From an uncultured Bacteroidota bacterium (GTDB lineage: Bacteria; Bacteroidota; Bacteroidia; UKL13-3), in NCBI GenBank assembly GCA_903901345.1, contig CAIUQQ010000335.1, forward strand, positions 1 to 50,968: a DNA stretch of 50,968 nt, written 5' to 3'. This document shows positions 44,523 to 50,968 of the stretch, piece by piece. A program made the translations under genes and the position numbers. The notes under the pieces were generated by a model. That model was not told the DNA's origin, did no database searches, and worked only from the letters and a program-made list of their open reading frames with translations. Every line of letters starts with the position of its first letter. Positions within the stretch are counted from its first letter, which is position 1.

Positions 44523-44553
44523 TTGCCATTTGTAAATCAATCGTATATATTTG
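44523..44553 (+). promoter_or_regulatory. Promoter of lpxD
   Basis: ATTG (TTG at 44523-44525), 20-bp spacer, TATATTTG at 44546-44553. The ORF track's ATG at 44514 lies upstream of this promoter, which supports the start at 44574. Just before it (44489-44515) is a reversed CCACAGATT-type repeat remnant, TGTGTAATTTTTGTAATCTGTG. Confidence 0.65.
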
Positions 44554-44573
44554 TGCATTATTTAAATTTAAAA

Positions 44574-45602
44574 ATGCAAATTAGTGTAGCGCAATTGGCG
44601 CAATTATTAAACGGAACCATAGTCGGTAATCCAGATATTTTACTTCATACCGTGGCTAAAATTGAAGAAGGGCAGGAGGGTGCGCTTTCATTCTTAGCCA
44701 ACATGAAATATGAAGCACATTTGTATAATACTTTATCGAGTGCAGTATTGGTAAATAACGATTTTGAACCAAATGGAATAGTGGAAGCCACTTTAATAAA
44801 AGTAGAAAATGCATACGCTTCGTTTACTTTTTTATTAGAACAATTTGCAGCGCAAGCCAATAAAAAAGAAGGAATTGAAGAAGGTTCTGTAATAAATAAA
44901 ACTGCTGAATTAGGAACAAATATTTATGTTGGTGCTTTAGCTTACATTGCCAAAGGCGTAAAAATTGGAAATAACACACAAATTTATCCAACTAGTTATG
45001 TTGGCGATAATGTAAAAATTGGCTCAAATTGCATAATTTATGCTGGAGTAAAAATTTATAATGATTGTGTAATTGGAAACAATGTAATTATTCATTCTGG
45101 AACTGTTATTGGCAGCGATGGATTTGGATTTGCTCCTTTAGCAGATCGGTCATACAAAAAAATTCCTCAAATTGGTAATGTAATCATTGAAGATGATGTG
45201 GAAATTGGTAGTAATAGCAGCATAGATAGAGCTACAATGGGAAGTACAATTTTACGAAAAGGAGTAAAATTAGATAATTTAGTTCAAATTGCTCATAATG
45301 TTGTAATTGACGAACATACTGTAATTGCTGCTCAAAGTGGTGTTGCAGGTAGTTCCAAAGTTGGAAAATATTGTGTTATAGGTGCACAAGTTGGAATTGT
45401 TGGACATATTTCTATTGCAAATGGTTCTATAATTGCGGGACAAAGTGGAATAAGTGGAACAATTAAAGATGAAGATAAAAAGTGGTTTGGTTCTCCTGCA
45501 TTTGATTATTCTGATTCTATTAAATCTTCAATTATTTACAAAAAATTACCTCAACTATATAAAACCATTTCTTCCCTTGAAAAAATAATGAATGAAAAAT
45601 AA
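44574..45602 (+). CDS. lpxD: UDP-3-O-(3-hydroxyacyl)glucosamine N-acyltransferase
   Basis: Third step of lipid A biosynthesis: transfers a hydroxyacyl chain from acyl-ACP to UDP-3-O-acyl-glucosamine. From ATG 44574 (MQISVAQLAQLLNGTIVGNPDI) the protein is 342 aa, the normal size. The N-terminal uridine-binding domain is followed by left-handed beta-helix hexapeptide repeats (IGNNTQIYPTSYVGDNVKIGSNCIIYAGVKI), the catalytic His region LVQIAHNVVIDEHTVIAAQSGVAGS, and a C-terminal helix. lpxC/fabZ and lpxA, which normally follow in this phylum, are absent; an ECF sigma gene follows. Confidence 0.96.
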   Translation: MQISVAQLAQLLNGTIVGNPDILLHTVAKIEEGQEGALSFLANMKYEAHLYNTLSSAVLVNNDFEPNGIVEATLIKVENAYASFTFLLEQFAAQANKKEGIEEGSVINKTAELGTNIYVGALAYIAKGVKIGNNTQIYPTSYVGDNVKIGSNCIIYAGVKIYNDCVIGNNVIIHSGTVIGSDGFGFAPLADRSYKKIPQIGNVIIEDDVEIGSNSSIDRATMGSTILRKGVKLDNLVQIAHNVVIDEHTVIAAQSGVAGSSKVGKYCVIGAQVGIVGHISIANGSIIAGQSGISGTIKDEDKKWFGSPAFDYSDSIKSSIIYKKLPQLYKTISSLEKIMNEK

Positions 45603-45673
45603 TTTTTATCAACTGTAACATTTTTAACAAGAATTCGTTTTAGTTGTAATTTTATTATAAATGTACTTAATGA

Positions 45674-46159
45674 ATGACTGTTACAGAATACAATACATGT
45701 GTTAAAAATTATGCTGATCCGGTTTTTCGATTCATTTATAAAAACATAAAAGATGAAGAAAAAGCCAAAGATATAGTGCAAGATACATTTGTTAAAATGT
45801 GGGTTAAAGTTGATGTTATAATTGCAGAAAAAGCAAAGTCATACTTGTTTACTGCTGCATATAACACCATGATTGATGCTATAAGAAAAGACAAATACAA
45901 AGTAAATTATGAAGACCATTATGATGATTATTTAACTATAAATAACTCGTTTAATGATTTGAAAGAAATAATAAATTTGGCTTTTAGTAAATTAAATGAA
46001 ACCCAAAGAAGTGTAGTTATGTTACGTGATTATGAAGGCTATTCTTATGATGAAATTGGGAAAATTACAGGTTTAAACGAAAGCCAAGTAAAAGTATATA
46101 TTTATAGAGCAAGATTAAGTATGAAAAAATTTATTGGTTCATACGAAAACGTAGTTTAA
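45674..46159 (+). CDS. RNA polymerase ECF-type sigma factor
   Basis: 161-residue ECF sigma. Region 2: YADPVFRFIYKNIKDEEKAKDIVQDTFVKMWVKVDVIIAEKAKSYLFTAAYNTMIDAIRKDK. Region 4 with helix-turn-helix: LNLAFSKLNETQRSVVMLRDYEGYSYDEIGKITGLNESQVKVYIYRARLSMKKFI. Start is the ATG at 45674. The partner anti-sigma gene follows 59 bp later. Targets unknown; the position after lpxD suggests envelope stress only by proximity. Confidence 0.94.
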   Translation: MTVTEYNTCVKNYADPVFRFIYKNIKDEEKAKDIVQDTFVKMWVKVDVIIAEKAKSYLFTAAYNTMIDAIRKDKYKVNYEDHYDDYLTINNSFNDLKEIINLAFSKLNETQRSVVMLRDYEGYSYDEIGKITGLNESQVKVYIYRARLSMKKFIGSYENVV

Positions 46160-46218
46160 ATATTAAAAATGTAACTGTAAGGCTTTATAGGATGTCATAA
46201 GGGAAATAAAAAAGTAAA

Positions 46219-47400
46219 ATGGAAATAAATATTAATAATTATGAAGTATACGTAATTGATTTTATTGACGGTAAGTTAAATGAAATCGATACCGCTAATT
46301 TATTAATTTTTTTAGACCAAAATTTAGATTTAAAAGAAGAATTTGAAATACTAAATAATTCATCAAAATTTATTCCTGTAGAACACTTTTCATTTGATAG
46401 TTCATCGTTGCTTAAGCCAATAAATATTAATGTAAACAACTATTCTGAAAAACTTATTGCTTTAATTGAAAACGATTTATCTCAAACTGAAAAGGATGTT
46501 TTATTAAGTGAAATAAAAAGATATCCTGAACTGAAAAAAGTACATGAATTATTTTTAAAAACCAAGCTGATTCCTGATTTAAAAATCATATTCAAGAACA
46601 AAGAAAGTTTAATCAAAACTCCTTTTAAAATTATTCCTTTATTTACCAAACTATCTGCCATTGCAGCATTATTTATAGCTGTAATAATTACATTTTATTT
46701 TGTAAATAATTTCAATTTAAAAAATCAGTTAGTTAATAATGAATCCATTGTTAAAGCAAAACAAGATTCAATTTCAAAGGTTTTAAAATCTAAAAATAAT
46801 ATTCCTAATCTATTACAACGTGAAACCGAAAAAGAAATGTTGGCATTTGGTGGTGTAAATGCTGCTTTAGTTAAAAAAAACGGTAAAAAACCAATGGTTT
46901 CTCCAGCAATTCCTTTAAATAAAAACAACAAAAATTTATTTAAAGAAAATCCATTAAACAATAACAATAATCAATCAGTTACTCCAATTCCATTGCCTAA
47001 AAAAGTAATATCAGAAAATGGCTTAGTTAATAATAATATTGCTCAATTAGAACTACCAAAAGTGGAAGAAAAACTAGTTTTAAAAGAGAATGATATTTTA
47101 ACTTATTTGACAAATAATAATGAAATTGCCTTTCAAAATATTGAAAAAGCTAATTTTGAAAACAAAGATAGAAGTTTAACTAATTACGTAAAACAACAGC
47201 TTCAAATTACTGCACAATCGGAAGTAATAGCAGTAAATAAACCAACTAATTCAACTGAAAAAATTACTTTAGCTGAATCAATTGGGTTAAATGTTTTGTC
47301 TATTTATAATATGGTTTCAAACCACGATGTAAAAGTTAAAAAAACCTACAATAATGATGGCGAAATAGAAAAAGTTAGTTTAGTTGCCACTGGCTGGTAA
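46219..47400 (+). CDS. Putative membrane-anchored anti-sigma factor
   Basis: 393 residues. The cytoplasmic N-terminus begins with a FIDGKL-type motif (YVIDFIDGKLNEIDTANLLIFLDQNLDLKEEF) and has a second related unit (YSEKLIALIENDLSQTEKDVLLSEIKRYPELKK). A single transmembrane helix spans about 145-163 (LSAIAALFIAVIITFYFV). The periplasmic part is Asn/Lys-rich and looks disordered. No zinc-finger HxxxCxxC is seen. Its place directly after an ECF sigma gene defines the assignment. Sequestration of that sigma factor at the inner membrane is inferred. Confidence 0.8.
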   Translation: MEININNYEVYVIDFIDGKLNEIDTANLLIFLDQNLDLKEEFEILNNSSKFIPVEHFSFDSSSLLKPININVNNYSEKLIALIENDLSQTEKDVLLSEIKRYPELKKVHELFLKTKLIPDLKIIFKNKESLIKTPFKIIPLFTKLSAIAALFIAVIITFYFVNNFNLKNQLVNNESIVKAKQDSISKVLKSKNNIPNLLQRETEKEMLAFGGVNAALVKKNGKKPMVSPAIPLNKNNKNLFKENPLNNNNNQSVTPIPLPKKVISENGLVNNNIAQLELPKVEEKLVLKENDILTYLTNNNEIAFQNIEKANFENKDRSLTNYVKQQLQITAQSEVIAVNKPTNSTEKITLAESIGLNVLSIYNMVSNHDVKVKKTYNNDGEIEKVSLVATGW

Positions 47401-47428
47401 ATCAATAAAATTTATTAAAATTCCAATC

Positions 47429-47962
47429 TTAATTACTCATAACAGCAATTTTTATCTTTACCAATCCCTCGTCAAATTGTAATTCAGTTTGTGTAGTTTT
47501 TGAAGGAATTTGATACCTGTGAAAAGGGTTATAACCTACATCTTTATAATCTCTCCAACTTAGTTTAGTTTTATCTGGTCCAATAGATTCAAAATAAAAT
47601 GTACTTCCCGAAGTTAGTTCACCATCGTTAATATTTAATACTGTTTCTAGTTTTTCATTTGGAACAAAATCTGCTATTTTTAAATAACCTTTGCCTAATA
47701 AATCTCCTTTGAAATAATAGCTAGCATTTTTTCCGGAAATATTTTGCGAATAGAACCACGACATTGTACTATCTATTTTTTTATCCCAGGGACTTAACTT
47801 TGCTATATTTTGAATATTGTTTAAATATGCAAATGTTTCATAAACAGGTTTGTCTATAACAATACTTCTATCCACTTTAAACTCTCTTGGAAATAATAAC
47901 GAAACTCCAAAAAATACGCCTATTAATAACCAAAAACCTATAAATATTTTAAATAATTTCAT
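47429..47962 (-). CDS. Membrane-anchored SRPBCC-fold (polyketide cyclase-like) protein
   Basis: 177 residues from ATG 47962 (MKLFKIFIGFWLLIGVFFGVSLLFP); the longer ORF start upstream is unnecessary. One N-terminal transmembrane helix is followed by an SRPBCC/START-like domain: FKVDRSIVIDKPVYETFAYLNNIQNIAKLSPWDKKIDSTMSWFY ... LETVLNINDGELTSGSTFYFESIGPDKTKLSWRDYKDVGYNPF. Such folds bind hydrophobic ligands; this subfamily is common in Bacteroidota and its ligand is unknown. It follows sucA by 34 bp in the same direction and may share its transcript. Confidence 0.85.
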   Translation of the reverse strand: MKLFKIFIGFWLLIGVFFGVSLLFPREFKVDRSIVIDKPVYETFAYLNNIQNIAKLSPWDKKIDSTMSWFYSQNISGKNASYYFKGDLLGKGYLKIADFVPNEKLETVLNINDGELTSGSTFYFESIGPDKTKLSWRDYKDVGYNPFHRYQIPSKTTQTELQFDEGLVKIKIAVMSN

Positions 47963-47996
47963 GTACTTATCTTTATTTTTATGTAATAATTTACAC

Positions 47997-50729
47997 TTAA
48001 AATTTAAATGCTTTTTCAATAATTAATGCCTGCTCTGCAGCATGAACTTTACTATATCCAGTTGCCGTTGATGCACTGCTTTCTCTACTTATTCTTTTTA
48101 AATGTAAGTTATTGTCCCAACGCATTAAATATAACCATGTACCCATATTTTTAGGTTCTTCTTGAACCCAATAAAATTCAGCACCTTCATACTTTTTATA
48201 TATTGCAGAAAGTTGTTTTACAGGCATTGGATATAATTGTTCCATTCTTACTATTGCCACATCTTTTCTATCATTTTTTTGTTGAAATTCCAATAATTCA
48301 TAATAAATTTTACCTGAACAAATCAATACTCTTTTTACTGATTTTTTATCTGTAAAATTATCATCAATTACTTCTTGAAATCCACCTGTTGTAAACTCTT
48401 CTAATTTACTTACACATTTTGGATGACGCAATAAGCTTTTTGGTGTCATTACTACCAATGGTAATCTAAAATCACGTTTCAATTGTCTGCGTAATGCATG
48501 AAAATAATTAGCAGGAGTGGTAATATTGCAAACTTGCATATTCCAATTTGCACAAAGTTGTAAAAATCGCTCAATCCTTGCTGATGAATGTTCTGGACCT
48601 TGACCTTCATAACCATGAGGAAGCATTAAAGTTAAACCACTATAAGTTTTCCATTTTGTTTCAGCACTTGCCAAATATTGATCAATTACAATTTGTGCGC
48701 CATTACCAAAATCACCAAATTGTGCTTCCCAAATTGTTAAATCATTAGGTGTAAACATGCTATATCCATATTCAAATCCTAACACGGCATATTCACTTAA
48801 TAATGAATTATAAAACGCAACATTTCCTTTTTTTAATTCACCTAAATTATCTAAAATATTATGTGCTCGTTCACTGTCTTCTTGTTTTATAATTGCGTGT
48901 CTATGGCTAAATGTTCCTCTTTCGCAATCTTGTCCGCTCATTCTTACTCCATGACCTTCATTCGATAGAGATGCATAAGCCATTAATTCTCCCATTGCCC
49001 AATCAAAACTTTCGTTTTTGATCATGTTTTTTCTATCGTTAAATAGTTTTTCTATTTTACTAAATGCTTTAAAATCTTTAGGAATATCAGTAATTTTTGA
49101 GGCTAACTCAACAAATAATTTACTGTCAATACTTGTATTTGGTGAATGGTCAAAATCTTCCATTTTTGCAGATCGGAAACCTTCCCAATTTTCTGCTAAA
49201 AAATTCTTAGCCTTCGAAACTTCTGCTGCTTTTGCACTTTCTAATTTTTCCTGTAATTCTTTTCTGAAATCAGCATCCATTTCCTTCGCCAAATCAGCTT
49301 CTACACTTCCTGCACTTAGTAGTTTTTGGTTGTATATTTCTCTTGGATTTGGATGCGCTGCAATGGCTTTGTATAATAATGGTTGGGTAAATCTCGGTTC
49401 ATCACCTTCATTATGACCATATTTTCTGTAACCTAATAAGTCAATAAATACATCACTATTAAATTCTTGACGGTATTCCATTGCCAATTTTACAGTATAA
49501 ACTACTGCTTCTGCATCATCTGCATTCACGTGAAATACTGGACATAATGTAGTTTTTGCCACATCGGTACAGTAAGTAGATGTCCTAGCATCTGTATAAT
49601 TAGTAGTAAATCCAATTTGATTATTAGTAACAATATGAATACATCCTCCTACAGAATACGCTTTCAAACCAGCCATTTGTAATACTTCATATACAACACC
49701 TTGACCTGCAATAGAGGCATCACCATGTAATAAAATAGGTGCAACTTTATCTATATCACCTTTATAATCTTTATCTAATTTAGCCCTTGTTAATCCCTTA
49801 ACTACTGGGTTTACAGTTTCCAAGTGCGATGGATTTGGAGCTAAAACTAATTTTACATTTTTATTAGTTCTTGTAGTTATATCCGATGAAAAACCTAAAT
49901 GATATTTTACATCTCCTTCAAATATCCCTTCGTCTTCAGCACTTTTTCCTTCAAATTCCTTAAATATATCTTCATATGATTTACCTAAAATATTTGCCAA
50001 TACATTCAATCTTCCTCTGTGAGCCATTCCTAGTACAAACTCTTCTACTCCTAACTCCGCGCCATATTGAATTACTTCATCTAAGGCAGGAATCAATGTT
50101 TCTAAACCTTCTAATGAAAAGCGTTTTTGTCCAACAAATTTTGTGTGAATAAAATTTTCAAAAACTGAAGCTTTGTTTAACTTCGATAGTATGTGTCTTT
50201 TCTCTTCTATTTTTAATTTAGGTGTGTTTTTACAGCTTTCCATTTTAGCTTGTAACCAAGCAATTTTTTCAGGTGTTCTTATATATATGTATTCCGCACC
50301 TATGCTTTTGCAATATGTTTGTTCCAAATGCGCAATAATATCTTTCAGTTTAGTCGCCCCAATTCCAATTTCTACTCCAGCGTTAAATGTTTTTTCTAAA
50401 TCACTTTTGTTTAAATCAAATGTTTCAATAGCTAAATCTGGGAAATATTGCCTTCTTTCTCTTACTGGGTTTGTATCTGTAAATAAATGACCACGTGATC
50501 TGTAACCTTTTATTAAATTTAGTACGTTTATTTCTTTTAAAATATCTTCTGATAAAGCAGAGGTATTTGCTGTTTTACTATTACCATTAAATTTTTGTTG
50601 GCCCATTTCAAAGCCTTCAAAAAACTTTTGCCATCCAAAATCAACCGATTCTGCATTGATCAAATATTGTTCGTAAATATTTTCTAATGCAGTTATATCT
50701 GCATTAGATATATATGATAGTTTATCCAT
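47997..50729 (-). CDS. sucA: 2-oxoglutarate dehydrogenase E1 component
   Basis: Thiamine-diphosphate-dependent decarboxylase of the TCA cycle. 910 residues from ATG 50729 (MDKLSYISNADI), with the TTG start in the track lying inside the -7 element. Motifs include GMAHRGRLNVLANILGKSYEDIFKEFEG, HGDASIAGQGVVYEVLQMAGLKAYSVGGCIHIVTNNQIGFTT, DVFIDLLGYRKYGHNEGDEPRFTQPL and the C-terminal MLPHGYEGQGPEHSSARIERFLQLCA. The E2 gene sucB usually follows in this phylum; here an SRPBCC gene follows instead. Confidence 0.97.
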   Translation of the reverse strand: MDKLSYISNADITALENIYEQYLINAESVDFGWQKFFEGFEMGQQKFNGNSKTANTSALSEDILKEINVLNLIKGYRSRGHLFTDTNPVRERRQYFPDLAIETFDLNKSDLEKTFNAGVEIGIGATKLKDIIAHLEQTYCKSIGAEYIYIRTPEKIAWLQAKMESCKNTPKLKIEEKRHILSKLNKASVFENFIHTKFVGQKRFSLEGLETLIPALDEVIQYGAELGVEEFVLGMAHRGRLNVLANILGKSYEDIFKEFEGKSAEDEGIFEGDVKYHLGFSSDITTRTNKNVKLVLAPNPSHLETVNPVVKGLTRAKLDKDYKGDIDKVAPILLHGDASIAGQGVVYEVLQMAGLKAYSVGGCIHIVTNNQIGFTTNYTDARTSTYCTDVAKTTLCPVFHVNADDAEAVVYTVKLAMEYRQEFNSDVFIDLLGYRKYGHNEGDEPRFTQPLLYKAIAAHPNPREIYNQKLLSAGSVEADLAKEMDADFRKELQEKLESAKAAEVSKAKNFLAENWEGFRSAKMEDFDHSPNTSIDSKLFVELASKITDIPKDFKAFSKIEKLFNDRKNMIKNESFDWAMGELMAYASLSNEGHGVRMSGQDCERGTFSHRHAIIKQEDSERAHNILDNLGELKKGNVAFYNSLLSEYAVLGFEYGYSMFTPNDLTIWEAQFGDFGNGAQIVIDQYLASAETKWKTYSGLTLMLPHGYEGQGPEHSSARIERFLQLCANWNMQVCNITTPANYFHALRRQLKRDFRLPLVVMTPKSLLRHPKCVSKLEEFTTGGFQEVIDDNFTDKKSVKRVLICSGKIYYELLEFQQKNDRKDVAIVRMEQLYPMPVKQLSAIYKKYEGAEFYWVQEEPKNMGTWLYLMRWDNNLHLKRISRESSASTATGYSKVHAAEQALIIEKAFKF

Positions 50730-50750
50730 TATTATTTTTAAAATCAGCTG

Positions 50751-50758
50751 CAAATATA
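50751..50758 (-). promoter_or_regulatory. -7 element of sucA
   Basis: TATATTTG on the minus strand, 21 bp before the ATG. The remaining sequence to the window end (50759-50968) is A+T-rich (including TATACATATATATATG) and shows no gene. Confidence 0.55.
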
Positions 50759-50968
50759 ACCAGATGATTTTAAGTTTTTAAAACCTTTCAATAATAATTG
50801 ATGAAATAATCACAAATAAATTTATCAAATAAGCTTAAATAGAAACTACAACACTTTATATATACAATAAAACATATTTAAAGTCTATATACATATATAT
50901 ATGCTTATTTGGTTTTACCAAAACTAGTAAATTCAAATTACTAACGGTATATAATATTTCGTTGTATG

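Overview
The window is about two-thirds A+T and reads as a chromosomal segment of a Bacteroidota bacterium (order not resolved). The lineage call rests on a PorX-type regulator (receiver plus PglZ), a metalloprotease with a type IX secretion (T9SS) C-terminal sorting domain, secreted PKD-like proteins of the SprB kind, ECF sigma/anti-sigma pairs, and promoters of the Bacteroidota form TTTG-N18-20-TAnnTTTG/TAnnTTCG with no Shine-Dalgarno sequences. I see no rRNA, tRNA, transposase, phage gene or CRISPR array.

Layout. 1-7.2 kb: T9SS-exported M43 protease, gpmI, a small unknown gene, an ACMSD-type amidohydrolase and a periplasmic TPR protein. 7.3-10.7 kb: four co-directional secreted proteins (one lamin-tail-like, three two-domain PKD-like), closed by a strong bidirectional terminator. 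10.7-16 kb: lon, rplU-rpmA, an HPt protein, an NlpC/P60 hydrolase and a peroxiredoxin. 16-21 kb: mtaB, an OmpA-family protein, and an ECF sigma factor with an unusual anti-sigma/beta-barrel partner. 21-24.3 kb: groES-groEL and an unknown exported protein. 24.5-30.6 kb: gcvT, a DUF2911 protein, an M28 lipoprotein, and a PerR-like regulator in tandem with an exported catalase-peroxidase. 30.8-38.2 kb: a TetR-like regulator with an AarF/ABC1 kinase, rpiB-tatC, an orphan HNH protein, the RelA/SpoT enzyme, and a CWC protein coupled to a small barrel protein. 38.4-50.7 kb: mutS2, porX, an HD phosphohydrolase, lpxD, a second ECF sigma/anti-sigma pair, an SRPBCC protein and sucA.

Themes. Three protective layers recur: proteostasis (Lon, GroESL), peroxide defence (PerR/KatG, peroxiredoxin) and stringent response (RelA/SpoT). 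A second theme is the cell surface: T9SS cargo and its regulator PorX, TatC, OmpA-like and barrel proteins, LpxD, and two envelope-type sigma systems.

Most of the unusual material lies between genes. Several dispersed repeat families recur. The most striking items are four palindromes spaced at exactly 42 bp upstream of the HD gene, and a 129-bp duplication of the mtaB promoter plus its first codons flanking the OmpA-family gene, so that this gene sits behind a copied mtaB promoter. Other leads are a 9-9-9 inverted repeat with CIRCE geometry upstream of groES, promoter/start arrangements implying leaderless mRNAs at three genes, and a shared C-terminal tail (P-x9... I..Y) on the three small PKD-like proteins. 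No single locus is an obvious new multi-gene defence or biosynthetic system.
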